In this document: piece by piece, positions 1 to 8,748 of the stretch
Numbering within the stretch: the first letter of the stretch is position 1
Layout of the letters: every line of letters begins with the position of its first letter
From: Verrucomicrobiales bacterium
GTDB lineage: Bacteria > Verrucomicrobiota > Verrucomicrobiia > Verrucomicrobiales > DEV007
Length of the DNA stretch: 64,000 nucleotides
Assembly: GCA_029213265.1 (NCBI GenBank)
Contig: JARGNG010000014.1
Location: 57,442-121,441, forward strand
Direction of reading: 5' to 3'
Made by a program: the position numbers and the translations under genes
The notes under the pieces: model-generated
The model's database searches: none
What the model saw: only the letters and a program-made list of their open reading frames with translations
Told to the model about the DNA's origin: nothing

Positions 1-1
1 C

Positions 2-721
2 AATTCCTATGATTGGATTCACCAGGGCAGCCTGCTTCCCTTTCCTGACGAAACGACTTCGCCTGACCGGGATGAACAATTGTTATCAGCGCTTTTCCAG
101 CGGGATTCGATCGAAAAGGATCTCGCGGCGATCGAGGCAAAGAAGCTGGGAGTCCTTTTCGCTTTCGGTTACGTGAAGCAGGATCTCGCCAAGTACTCCC
201 GTGACGAAAACAGAGGTCATCTATACGGAAGATATATTGCCGATACGATCGCGCTCGTACGTGAAACGCGGCAGCACGCGGAGAAGTTTCAGGAACAGAC
301 GGCCGGGGAGGAGGCGTCCCGTGTCTATGCGACTCAGTTGATCGAGCTCAATAATCAGCATGTCAGGCCGAAGGGACCCGATGCGGTAGCCAGGAAGATC
401 GCACAAATGGTCCGCGAGGAGGGCGTCGATGCGATCTATCTTTTTACGAACGGCTTTACCGGGGGGCATCGCTACGGGATTTGCACTCTCGATGAGGAAC
501 TACTTGAGCTCGCAGTCCGGGAAGCGGGAGTAAAACTGTACATCCGAATGCCTTTCGAAACCTGCCCCGCCCCGATTTCACTGGAGCAGCTTGCGCTCGC
601 CAGTGGGGGCAAAGTTTTTCGGGGAACGCTCGAGGATCCGGATTGGCAAAGAGAATTGCCGGCGCCGGCCTGGCCGGGTGGAAAGATGGACGAAGAGGAA
701 TCCGTTACGATCGGGCGCTAG
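2..721 (+). CDS. C-terminal part of an unrecognised protein (5' end outside window)
   Basis: The frame is open from the first bases of the window to the TAG at 719, giving 239 residues with no start in view; the first in-window start-like codon (TTG at 80) is probably internal. The segment 140-165 residues in reads as a hydrophobic strand followed by TNGF, and near the end there is a LALASGGKVFRG stretch. Both resemble the last strands of von Willebrand A-type folds, but no complete MIDAS motif is visible. No signal peptide or membrane segment is present in this part. It converges on the spermidine-synthase-like gene and overlaps its stop by 4 bases. Function unknown; a vWA-like fold is only a guess. 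Confidence 0.75.
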   Translation, partial: NSYDWIHQGSLLPFPDETTSPDRDEQLLSALFQRDSIEKDLAAIEAKKLGVLFAFGYVKQDLAKYSRDENRGHLYGRYIADTIALVRETRQHAEKFQEQTAGEEASRVYATQLIELNNQHVRPKGPDAVARKIAQMVREEGVDAIYLFTNGFTGGHRYGICTLDEELLELAVREAGVKLYIRMPFETCPAPISLEQLALASGGKVFRGTLEDPDWQRELPAPAWPGGKMDEEESVTIGR

Positions 722-1599
722 TCCTGCATCTCCCTGACAAAATCAGAGAATGGCAGGCCGATTGCGAGTTCCGTCTCGAGGCTTTTCGCAACTTGAAGCC
801 ATTCTTCGGGAGTTCGTTCGATTTCTTTACGGCTCGCGATCACTGCGAGATTGCCCGTCCCGGGTACTCCGAATACCTCCACCGTCGGAAAGACTTCACG
901 CAGTGATTCGAGATCGCCCGGCGTCGTTGACCGGTAGGAAATGAGATTGCAGGCGAGCACTCCCTGTTCGGTCAATTGATCCCGCATCGTCTCCAGAAAC
1001 TCGACTGTTTTGAGCCGGGCTGTTTTTCCATCGGTCTCCTTGTCGACGCTGGGCCGGAGAAAGGCATCGAGGTAGATGGCATCAAAGGGCTGGTGTTCCT
1101 GCTGGAGAAAAACAAAGGCGTCTTCGGTATGAATCACGACCTGGTCGTTTTCTCTTGTCTCGAAATATTCGGCCGCGAGTCGGACCACGGCCGGATCGAT
1201 TTCCACAGCTTCGATGACCGTATCCGGCAGATTTTGATCCACAAAGCGGACCATGCCGCCGCCTCCCAGGCCAATGAGGAGAACCCGGTTTTGTGGACGA
1301 TGAAACAAGAGCGAGGCGAACAGGGTTTTCGTGTAGGCAACCTGCAGTTCGCCCGGCTCGTTCAGATCGATCGTCGACTGCAATTGCTCTGTTCCCGAAT
1401 CAGCGACAAACAGCAGATGCCTCTTCGACTCGGTTCCCCGAACCCGGATTCTCGAAAACGCCGACGTTTCCTCATGCAGGAGCTGACCATAGGAAGCGCG
1501 GGGAAGGTAGGCGCTTTTCGGAATGTAGAGAATGGCGAACAGCACTGCACTGAGCACACAGATGAGGCTGGCGGCACGGGCCGGGGAAGGGGATTTCAT
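718..1599 (-). CDS. Membrane-anchored spermidine synthase-like SAM-fold protein
   Basis: 293 residues. Residues 10-26 form one hydrophobic segment, so the domain is probably tethered outside the cytoplasm or to the membrane. The rest is a Rossmann-type methyltransferase/aminopropyltransferase fold: glycine-rich loop GLGGGG at 110-115, acidic ribose-binding VEIDP at 132-136, EDAF at 159-162 and YLDAF at 176-180. This order matches the spermidine synthase/PMT family. Many bacterial members with a membrane segment have no proven polyamine activity, so the substrate is not assigned. It lies 72 bases downstream of the DUF1501 gene on the same strand and could be the last gene of that long operon or separately transcribed. 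Confidence 0.8.
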   Translation of the reverse strand: MKSPSPARAASLICVLSAVLFAILYIPKSAYLPRASYGQLLHEETSAFSRIRVRGTESKRHLLFVADSGTEQLQSTIDLNEPGELQVAYTKTLFASLLFHRPQNRVLLIGLGGGGMVRFVDQNLPDTVIEAVEIDPAVVRLAAEYFETRENDQVVIHTEDAFVFLQQEHQPFDAIYLDAFLRPSVDKETDGKTARLKTVEFLETMRDQLTEQGVLACNLISYRSTTPGDLESLREVFPTVEVFGVPGTGNLAVIASRKEIERTPEEWLQVAKSLETELAIGLPFSDFVREMQD

Positions 1600-1671
1600 G
1601 GAGTTTCGTGAGGCTGCCTCAGAACGTCGATCGATTCAACCCTGTTGAGTCAGTGACCTGACCCTGTTTGC

Positions 1672-3048
1672 TCACGTGAGGATTTCCCGGGGCACGTTTC
1701 CATAGACATCGGTGAGGCGAAAGTCCCGGCCTGCGTAGCGGTAGGTCAGTCTCTCGTGGTCGACCCCGAGTTGATGGAGGACGGTGGCGTGAAAGTCGTG
1801 GACGTGAAGTGGCTTCTCGACGGCTTTGAATCCAAACTCATCCGTTGCTCCGTAGGCGTAGCCTCCGCGAATCCCTCCGCCGGCCATCCACATCGTGAAG
1901 CCGTGGGGATTGTGATCACGACCGTTGCTGTTCTCGGTCACAGGAGTTCGACCGAATTCCCCGCCCCAGACGACGAGGGTGTCTTCGAGCAGGCCCCGTT
2001 GCTTCAGGTCTTCTAACAAAGCCGCAATGGAGCGGTCGATATCGGCGGCGAGTTTCCGGGTTTTTTCATCGTGCCCGCTGTGGGTGTCCCAGGGTTGGCC
2101 GTTTCCATAGTAGACCTGGATGAAGCGAACCCCGCGTTCGGAGAGACGGCGTGCGAGAAGGCAGCCGTTGGAGAAATGGCTGCTTCCATAGGCTTCCCGA
2201 ATGGATTCCGGTTCGCGTTGAATATCGAAAGCATCGGTGGCTTCGAACTGCATCCGGTAGGCCGTTTCCATGGCCTCGATCCTTCCTTCGAGCGCCTGGT
2301 CCAGTCCGCCGCGTGACTGGAGGTGATTTTGATTCAATCGCTTCGCGAGATCGAGTTGCCGTCGTTGGTCATCAGGGGCGATGGACTCATTTCGCAGCCA
2401 CGGGATCATGTGATCCGGATCGATCTTCGAATGATTGATGTAGACGCCCTGATGTTTCGAAGGGAGAAATGCGCTGTTCCAGAGAATCGAAAAGCGGACC
2501 GGTTTTCCGGGGCAGAGAACCATGTAACTCGGGAGATTGCGATTTTCGGTGCCGAGTCCGTAGGACATCCACGCTCCCATGCTCGGAACTTTCGGAGTCA
2601 TTGTCCCGTTGTTCATGAGGAGGAGCGCGGGCCCGTGATTCGGATTGTCGGTGTAGCAGGAACGCAGAACACACAGGTCGTCCGCATGCTTTGCGGTCAG
2701 CGGAAGGAGTTCGCTGATGGGGAGTCCGCTTTGGCCGTGATGGCTGTATTGATAGGGCACTCCCATGAGTCCACCGGTGGGACGTTCGGTGCGCAGGTCG
2801 GCTCCTTCGGGGCGCTGTCCGGCGTATTTTGTCAGCGCCGGTTTGGGGTCGAAAAAGTCGGGGCCGAACGGGCCGCCGTTCATGAAGAGGTGAATGACCC
2901 GCTTGGCTTTTCCGGGGAAGTGGCATCCGGCGGGCAGCTCTCCGGCAGCTTGCAGTGCCGAGGCAAAACCAAGGGAGCCGAGCCCTCCACCGAGCGTCGA
3001 GAGAGCGGTGCGTCGATCGACGAGAGGTTGAGTAAAAGGATGGCTCAT
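1672..3048 (-). CDS. DUF1501 family secreted protein (Tat signal)
   Basis: 458 residues, full length for DUF1501 proteins, which are distant relatives of the alkaline phosphatase/sulfatase superfamily and abundant in Planctomycetota and Verrucomicrobiota. The N-terminus carries a twin-arginine-like DRRTALSTLGG at 11-21 followed by a small hydrophobic stretch. Family hallmarks are the MNGGPFGPDFFDPKP segment near residue 55, GEFGRTP at 363-369 and GRDHNP at 376-381. No formylglycine motif is present, so this is not a sulfatase. It begins only 3 bases after the PSD1 gene ends, so the two are surely co-transcribed. Enzymatic activity is not established for the family; a periplasmic role alongside PSD1 proteins in polysaccharide use is inferred from recurrent pairing. 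Confidence 0.9.
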   Translation of the reverse strand: MSHPFTQPLVDRRTALSTLGGGLGSLGFASALQAAGELPAGCHFPGKAKRVIHLFMNGGPFGPDFFDPKPALTKYAGQRPEGADLRTERPTGGLMGVPYQYSHHGQSGLPISELLPLTAKHADDLCVLRSCYTDNPNHGPALLLMNNGTMTPKVPSMGAWMSYGLGTENRNLPSYMVLCPGKPVRFSILWNSAFLPSKHQGVYINHSKIDPDHMIPWLRNESIAPDDQRRQLDLAKRLNQNHLQSRGGLDQALEGRIEAMETAYRMQFEATDAFDIQREPESIREAYGSSHFSNGCLLARRLSERGVRFIQVYYGNGQPWDTHSGHDEKTRKLAADIDRSIAALLEDLKQRGLLEDTLVVWGGEFGRTPVTENSNGRDHNPHGFTMWMAGGGIRGGYAYGATDEFGFKAVEKPLHVHDFHATVLHQLGVDHERLTYRYAGRDFRLTDVYGNVPREILT

Positions 3049-3051
3049 CGA

Positions 3052-5028
3052 TCAATCAAGGTAGAGAAATTCATTTCCCGTCAGCAACACCTGGGTGTAG
3101 CGCTCGAGAGGTTCGCCGCTGGCGAGGAATTCGAGGCCGAGGCTGCGCTCGGTGGCGGTCGGTTCGCGCTGAAAGAGGAGGCGGTAGGCAAGATCAACCC
3201 GGCTTTCCGTTTTTGGCTCCGCGGTGGTGAGCCGGTTGGCGAGAGCCTTGCTTCGCTCGATCACGAAAGGGCTGTTGAGAGAAAAAAGCTGCTGCAGGGG
3301 AGTCGACGTTTCCGGCCGCGCCGGGCTGTGGGCCGTCGGGTCGGGGAAGTCGTGCAGGCGGAGCATCTTGTTGATGTCGCGCCGGTGAACCTTTCCATAG
3401 ATCGTCCGCCGGACGAAGCTGGTGGATTCGAGATCCCCGGGCGCTCCGCCGATGGAAGGATCCAGTTCACCGGTTGCCGCGAGCATGGCATCGCGCCAGA
3501 CCTCGACATCGAGCCGTCGTCTTGGCATGTGGGAGTAAAGCTTCCCTCCGGGGTCGCTTCTCAGGGCCGCTTCGGTCGCGAGGGAGGTCTGCTGCCAGGT
3601 CGCGGAAGAAAGGATTTCGCGGTGAAGCCATTTCAGCGACCATCCATTCTTGATGAACCGGAGAGCGAGGTCGTTGAGTAGTTCCGGATGCGTTGGCTCC
3701 TCACCTGCCCGCCCAAATTCGCTGGGAGTGCCGACGATTCCTCTTCCGAGGTGATGGCGCCAGACCCGATTCACGATGACGCGAGCGGTGAGAGGAGCCG
3801 CTTCATCCACCAGGGAATGCGCCAGGTCGAGTCTTCCGCTTCCGTTGGTGAATGGGCGCGGTTTCCCTGCCTCGGTGGGAAAGGCAGAGAGAAAGCGCCG
3901 GGGAACGATGTCTCCGACGTTGTTGGGATCGCCGCGTTTGTGCATGGCAAGGTCCCGGGCTTCACCATCGTGGTAATCGAGCTTGGTACCGTGCTTTCCG
4001 TCGTCCTTTCCCGTCACAAACAGGGCAGCCTCTTCGACTCCATTGACGGTAGCCACGTTGTAGTGCGGGGTGGCCATTTTGATACCGTCGACCTTCTCCG
4101 TCAGTGCTGCGAGTTGCTTGTCCAGATCCTCAGGGGCCGGCTTCTTCTTTTTCAGCGCTTTCTGCTGTTCCTCCAGCTTCCCGACGGCCTCTCTTGCTTT
4201 GGCGATGGGACGCCATTCCGCTTCCGGAATGGTGGGGCGGGAGGCCAGTTTGACGCTCGCGAAGACACCGGCGATGGCGTAGTAATCTTCGGCCGTGATG
4301 GGGTCGGTTTTGTGATCGTGACAGCGGGCACAGGCCAGGGTGATCCCGAGAAAGGTTCGGCCGACCGCGTCGATTCGTTCCTCCCATTCATCGGCTACGG
4401 TTGTCTTGATGATTTCCGGAGGGAGCTGAAGTTCCTTCCAGTAGGTGGGGCTCAATCCGAGAAACCCAATCGCAGCGTTGTCGATCGGCGGAGTTTCGGG
4501 CATCAGGTCGGTCGCGAGTTGCCGCTTGATGAAATCATCGTAGGGCATGTCCTGATTCAGCGCGTCGACGACCCAGTCCCGATAGAGAAAGGCGGAGCTT
4601 GTCGAGTCGAGCCAGGACGCGGTCGTGTCGGTGTAGCGGGCCAGATCGAGCCAGTGGCGACCCCAGCGTTCGCCGTAGTGGGGAGAGGTGAGCAGCTTTT
4701 CAATCGTTTCGGTGATCTTGTCAGGATCGAATGCGGCAACTTCCTCCGCTGTGGGTGGCAATCCTGTCAGGGTGAAATGAAGACGCCGCAGGAGTTCCCG
4801 CTTACCCGCTTTCGGGGAAGGCTGGAGTTGGTTGCTCTCCAGCTTGGCGAGAATGAAGGCGTCAATTTCCGTATTCGGCCACGCTGAGTTTTTTACGACG
4901 GGAACGGCCTGCTCCGTCAGCGGCGTAAAGGACCACGGAGCCTCCGCACCAATGGAAAGTAGGCCTGCCCCGACTACGAAGAACAGGGAGCCGGTGATAC
5001 CTTTCCTCAACTGTGAGATCGCTTTCAA
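3052..5028 (-). CDS. DUF1549/DUF1553 (PSCyt2-PSD1) secreted protein, TTG start
   Basis: 658 residues when started at the TTG at 5028-5026. That codon overlaps the TGA stop of the upstream DUF1501 gene (TTGA, 4-base coupling) and is followed at once by a plausible signal peptide (residues 1-30, ending GAEA). A longer in-frame extension to 5256 is Arg/His-rich and lies wholly inside the upstream gene, so it was discarded. DUF1549 occupies about 45-250 with CARCH at 233-237, a c-type haem-like motif. A charged, coiled-coil-prone stretch follows at about 275-320, and DUF1553 fills the rest. Unlike the 1011-residue paralogue in this window it lacks an N-terminal cytochrome c domain. It is flanked by DUF1501 genes on both sides, an uncommon arrangement. 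Confidence 0.88.
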   Translation of the reverse strand: MKAISQLRKGITGSLFFVVGAGLLSIGAEAPWSFTPLTEQAVPVVKNSAWPNTEIDAFILAKLESNQLQPSPKAGKRELLRRLHFTLTGLPPTAEEVAAFDPDKITETIEKLLTSPHYGERWGRHWLDLARYTDTTASWLDSTSSAFLYRDWVVDALNQDMPYDDFIKRQLATDLMPETPPIDNAAIGFLGLSPTYWKELQLPPEIIKTTVADEWEERIDAVGRTFLGITLACARCHDHKTDPITAEDYYAIAGVFASVKLASRPTIPEAEWRPIAKAREAVGKLEEQQKALKKKKPAPEDLDKQLAALTEKVDGIKMATPHYNVATVNGVEEAALFVTGKDDGKHGTKLDYHDGEARDLAMHKRGDPNNVGDIVPRRFLSAFPTEAGKPRPFTNGSGRLDLAHSLVDEAAPLTARVIVNRVWRHHLGRGIVGTPSEFGRAGEEPTHPELLNDLALRFIKNGWSLKWLHREILSSATWQQTSLATEAALRSDPGGKLYSHMPRRRLDVEVWRDAMLAATGELDPSIGGAPGDLESTSFVRRTIYGKVHRRDINKMLRLHDFPDPTAHSPARPETSTPLQQLFSLNSPFVIERSKALANRLTTAEPKTESRVDLAYRLLFQREPTATERSLGLEFLASGEPLERYTQVLLTGNEFLYLD

Positions 5029-6431
5029 AACAACTCGGTCAGGGCGTTGCCTTCGGAAAGAAGATTGATGGGGCGTCCCGCGCGGTCGGTGGCGTTCAGA
5101 TCGGATACCCCCATGGCGTGATACACGGTTTTGGTAATGTCTTCGGGGCCGACCACGTTTTCCACCGGAAGTTCCCCGTATCGATCGGTTTTGCCGAAGG
5201 TCTGGCCTCCCTGAATGCCGCCTCCTGCCATCACGATGCTCTGGCAGGCCGTCCAATGATCTCTTCCGGCTCCGGAAACGCCTCCGGAGCGACGGTCTCC
5301 GATCTTCGGCTTCCGGCCCATTTCGCTGGAAACCAGAACCAGAGTTTCATCGAGCATTCCGCGCTGGGAGAGATCTTCGATCAGTGCCGAGTATCCCCGG
5401 TCAAACTCGGGTAGGAGATATTGAGAGAGGCAGTCAAAATTGTTCCCGTGGGTATCCCATCCTCCCGCGCTCCGGCATTTCGATTTCAGCGAAAGGTTTT
5501 CCCTCCAGAAAACAGTGATGAAAGGCACTCCCGCTTCGGCGAGACGGCGCGCCATCAACAGGCTCATGCCGTTGGTAGTCTTTCCGTAACGCTCGCGTGT
5601 GGCTTCGCTTTCCTGTTGCAGGTCGAATGCGGAAGTGGTTGATGCGGAGGAAAGCAAATCAAAGGCCTGGTTTTGATATTCCCCGAGATCGTGAATCGAA
5701 GAGTTGGCGTCGAGATCCGCGCGGGCGTGGTTCATCGCTTCAAGGAGGGCCTGACGGTCTTCGAGTCGGCCTTTGCTCGTCTGGAGTCGCAGGGACGGAG
5801 CACTGATTTCCATCGGCTCGGCATCGTTTCCGATGAGATAGAGTGGGTCATGCAGGGGACCCAGCTTCCCGGAAAATTGACCCGGGCGCGTGTAGGGAGG
5901 CCGGCTCGGCTTGTGGGGCAGGGAAATCACCTGCGGCAGGTCGGGATGGGGCGGACGTCTCGATCCAATGACGCTGCCCATAAAGGGCCAGTCGTTCGGT
6001 TGGGGGCGTCGATCATTTCCCTGCGTTCGAAAGGACTGATCAGGAGGGTGCCCCGTGAGATTGTAGTAGTAGCCGGCATGATGATCGCCGGTGGCTCTTC
6101 CCGCATCGGTCACCGAGCGGACGATGGCAAGTTTGTCGGCCACTTTGGCCGTCATCGGAAGGTGTTCGCAGAGATGAATCTCAGGAGCCGCTGTCGGGAT
6201 CGTTTGAAAGAGACTTCGATATTCTGAAGGGGCGTCCGGTTTTACATCCCACATGTCGACATGGGAAGAGCCCCCGCAGAGAAAGAAGAGGATCGTCGAT
6301 TTGGCCGGGGAGGAAACCGGTGCCTTTTCGGTGCCACCTGCTCCAAACATGGAGGTGCCAAAGCGGAATCCGGCAATTCCGGTTGTCGATGCAACCAGGA
6401 AATCACGGCGGGATGATGAGAAAGCAGCCAT
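5025..6431 (-). CDS. DUF1501 family secreted protein (Tat signal)
   Basis: 468 residues with a clear twin-arginine signal, SSRRDFL at 6-12, followed by a short apolar stretch and an AGG region. The mature part shows the DUF1501 layout: LFFLCGGSSHVDMWDVKP near residue 55, a SSEMGRKPK region (the counterpart of GEFGRTP) and GRDHW near the C-terminus. It starts 49 bases after the sulfatase gene ends and overlaps the TTG start of the PSD1 gene. It differs strongly from the second DUF1501 protein at the other end of the PSD1 gene, so the pair is not a recent tandem duplication. Probably periplasmic; activity unknown. Confidence 0.9.
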   Translation of the reverse strand: MAAFSSSRRDFLVASTTGIAGFRFGTSMFGAGGTEKAPVSSPAKSTILFFLCGGSSHVDMWDVKPDAPSEYRSLFQTIPTAAPEIHLCEHLPMTAKVADKLAIVRSVTDAGRATGDHHAGYYYNLTGHPPDQSFRTQGNDRRPQPNDWPFMGSVIGSRRPPHPDLPQVISLPHKPSRPPYTRPGQFSGKLGPLHDPLYLIGNDAEPMEISAPSLRLQTSKGRLEDRQALLEAMNHARADLDANSSIHDLGEYQNQAFDLLSSASTTSAFDLQQESEATRERYGKTTNGMSLLMARRLAEAGVPFITVFWRENLSLKSKCRSAGGWDTHGNNFDCLSQYLLPEFDRGYSALIEDLSQRGMLDETLVLVSSEMGRKPKIGDRRSGGVSGAGRDHWTACQSIVMAGGGIQGGQTFGKTDRYGELPVENVVGPEDITKTVYHAMGVSDLNATDRAGRPINLLSEGNALTELF

Positions 6432-6480
6432 TTACGGAGGGAAAGGTATCACAATCTCCCTCCGGGCAGAGTCCCGTCAT

Positions 6481-8034
6481 TCAGTAACCCGCGTCCTGCA
6501 CCTGCTGAAGCAGTTTCTTCAATTCGGAAACTACTTCCGGTTCTTCGTCCCAGAGATTTTTTGCCTCGGAGGGATCGTTTTTAAGGTGATAAAGCTGCCC
6601 TTCCGGCCCTCCCACTTTGGCAGGATCCAGTTCCTTCGGAAACGTGAATCCCCCGGATCCGCGATGGGGAATCATTTTCCAGGGCCCCTGACGAATGGCG
6701 AAAACGCCCCAGAGAGAATGGTGCACGGCGAAGTCGCGAACCGGAGATTCCGGTCGTTCCGAAAGCAGGGCGGGAAGGATATTTCGACTGTCGCTCCCGA
6801 CTTCTCCGGGAAGGGCTGTTTCAGTGATGGCGGCACAGGTGCGTAGGAGATCGGTTAATTCGATCAGTTCATCGCTGACGGTTCCTTTGGGCGTTTTTCC
6901 AGGCCATCGAACGACAAAGGGAACGCGGTGACCGCCCTCCCAGATGTCCGCCTTGGTGCCGCGAAGGTGCGCATTTCCCTGGTGCCCGAATTCCTTCATG
7001 GCCGCGCCGCGCCCCCGCAGTTGGTAGTTCGCGACGTCGTCCGCCTCTTCCGGTTCCCACCAATGGTAGAGGCCTCCGTTGTCCGAGGTGAAAATTACGA
7101 GCGTGTTCTCTGTCAACCCGGTGCGGTCGAGCGCTTCGAGAATCGCTCCGGTGAAAGCATCGGTTTCGACGACGAAATCTCCGTATTCTCCCGCTTCGCT
7201 TTTGCCGCGATATTCTTCGTTGGGAACGACCGGCAAATGGGGAGAGGAGAGGGGGGCGTAGAGAAAGAAAGGCCGGTCGGGGTGGTTTTCGGCCTGCTCT
7301 TCGATAACTCGAACAGCTTCCCCCGCAAAGCGCGGCATCACACCGTAGATGGAGAAGTCCGGTGATCGCACCCCTTCATCGACAGCAATGAACTCGGTGC
7401 GGATCTTTTCCTGTTTGAGCGTCGGAAGCCGGTAGGGCCGATCATTCACCAGGTAACAGAAGGGCGACATGTTGAGGGAGGCAGAGATGCCGAAGTAGGT
7501 GTCGAAACCGACGTCGATCGGGCCTCCGGTGACAGGTCGGGAGAAGTCGATGTTGAACCCGGGACGGGGAGGTGCCTTCCGGTCAATCGGCACCGCGGGA
7601 ACAGCCGCACCATTGCGATCTGTCCACTGCATGCCGAGATGCCACTTCCCGACGCAGTGGGTATCGTAGCCGGCTTTGCGCAACAGGGTCGGGACGGTGA
7701 CCTGTGCCGGTTCGATCAGGGGCGGGTCAAATCCGTCGAGGACGCGGTATTTCAATCGGGTTCGCCAGCAGTAGCGGCCGGTCAGGATTCCGTATCGGGT
7801 CGGGGTGCAAACTGCCGAAGGCGTATGGGCATCCGTGAAGCGCACTCCCTCCGCCGCCATCCGGTCGACGTGAGGTGTCTGGATTTTTGACTCCGGATTG
7901 TAGCAGGAGAGATCTCCGATCCCGAGATCGTCCGCGAGAATGTAGATGATGTTTGGATGCTTCGACGCTGCTTCCGCCGAATCGAAAAACAGAAGGCAGA
8001 AGAGAAGGGCGGGAAGCAGGAGAAGTCGGGGCAT
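6481..8034 (-). CDS. Secreted type I sulfatase
   Basis: 517 residues with a cleavable signal peptide (1-22). The type I sulfatase signature CTPTR (76-80) places the residue converted to formylglycine at Cys76; calcium-binding Asp35-Asp36 lie in ILADDLGIGD. GKWHLG and FTSDNGG further along are the expected substrate- and metal-site motifs. Arylsulfatase-like members of this size remove sulfate esters from carbohydrates or aryl compounds; the exact substrate cannot be read from sequence. The gene follows the secreted methyltransferase by 3 bases and precedes a DUF1501-PSD1-DUF1501 set, suggesting a shared extracytoplasmic polysaccharide task. No formylglycine-generating enzyme gene lies within the window, so maturation must be supplied from elsewhere. 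Confidence 0.93.
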   Translation of the reverse strand: MPRLLLLPALLFCLLFFDSAEAASKHPNIIYILADDLGIGDLSCYNPESKIQTPHVDRMAAEGVRFTDAHTPSAVCTPTRYGILTGRYCWRTRLKYRVLDGFDPPLIEPAQVTVPTLLRKAGYDTHCVGKWHLGMQWTDRNGAAVPAVPIDRKAPPRPGFNIDFSRPVTGGPIDVGFDTYFGISASLNMSPFCYLVNDRPYRLPTLKQEKIRTEFIAVDEGVRSPDFSIYGVMPRFAGEAVRVIEEQAENHPDRPFFLYAPLSSPHLPVVPNEEYRGKSEAGEYGDFVVETDAFTGAILEALDRTGLTENTLVIFTSDNGGLYHWWEPEEADDVANYQLRGRGAAMKEFGHQGNAHLRGTKADIWEGGHRVPFVVRWPGKTPKGTVSDELIELTDLLRTCAAITETALPGEVGSDSRNILPALLSERPESPVRDFAVHHSLWGVFAIRQGPWKMIPHRGSGGFTFPKELDPAKVGGPEGQLYHLKNDPSEAKNLWDEEPEVVSELKKLLQQVQDAGY

Positions 8035-8037
8035 GCC

Positions 8038-8733
8038 CTAGTTGACCTTCTTTTTGAAGCGGAGGAAATAATTTTCCTCAAAGAGATCGAGTTCCTCCTC
8101 CAGTTTAAAACCGGCCGCTTCCACTTCGCCTTGAAAGACTTCTTTCCCGGCACGGACGTGACCGAGGATCCAGTCGGAGCTTTTCCCTTCGATTCGTTCA
8201 AAATCGAGAAGGTAGAGTCTTCCATCGGGTTTCAGAGCCTCGTGGATGGACTTCATTGTTTTCGCCGGATACTCGAAGTGGTGATAGGTGTCGCAGAGAA
8301 AAACAACATCGACGGAGTTGGGCGGGAGCTTCGCGTCATCCTGAGCACAGACAATTCCTTCAACCTGTTTCATTCCGCGAACGCGACAGCTCATCACGGT
8401 ATGGTCGACAAAGGACTTCGCGATATCGACGGCGTAGACTGTTCCTTTGGGCCCGACCCGGGGAGCGATGAGACGGGTGAAGAGGCCCGTTCCCGCTCCC
8501 ACATCTGCGACGACCATTCCCGGTTTCAAATCGAGGTGCGTGACGATGGACTCGCGATTGTCATATACTTCGCGCCCTTCCTTTTCAAAACGCTCCACGA
8601 ACTTCTCCGGCTCCGGATTCTGGAAGGAATCATTGATGCCCGGATTTACACTTTCGTCCTGGCCGGAAGAGAAAGTGACGGCGAGAACTGCGGCAACGGC
8701 AAGGACGGAACTTCGGGTCAGGATCATATTCAA
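8038..8733 (-). CDS. Exported class I SAM-dependent methyltransferase-like protein
   Basis: 231 residues. The core is a class I methyltransferase: motif I VADVGAGTGLF at 75-85, an acidic VYAVDIAKSF strand, CAQDDAKLP, and VVFLCDTYHHFEYP, where TYHHF resembles the UbiE-like post-motif. The first 24 residues form a good signal peptide (hydrophobic, followed by SSGQDE), so the enzyme is predicted to be exported. That is odd because SAM is cytoplasmic. It starts 15 bases after the DUF3365 lipoprotein gene and ends 3 bases before the sulfatase gene. Either the N-terminus is a membrane anchor kept on the cytoplasmic face or the protein no longer uses SAM. Substrate unknown. Confidence 0.85.
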   Translation of the reverse strand: MNMILTRSSVLAVAAVLAVTFSSGQDESVNPGINDSFQNPEPEKFVERFEKEGREVYDNRESIVTHLDLKPGMVVADVGAGTGLFTRLIAPRVGPKGTVYAVDIAKSFVDHTVMSCRVRGMKQVEGIVCAQDDAKLPPNSVDVVFLCDTYHHFEYPAKTMKSIHEALKPDGRLYLLDFERIEGKSSDWILGHVRAGKEVFQGEVEAAGFKLEEELDLFEENYFLRFKKKVN

Positions 8734-8748
8734 TGGAGAGGAAACTCA

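Noticed and set aside
2323-3681. 452-codon plus-strand open frame
   Set aside because: Spans two real minus-strand genes (DUF1501 and PSD1) antisense; no coherent protein.
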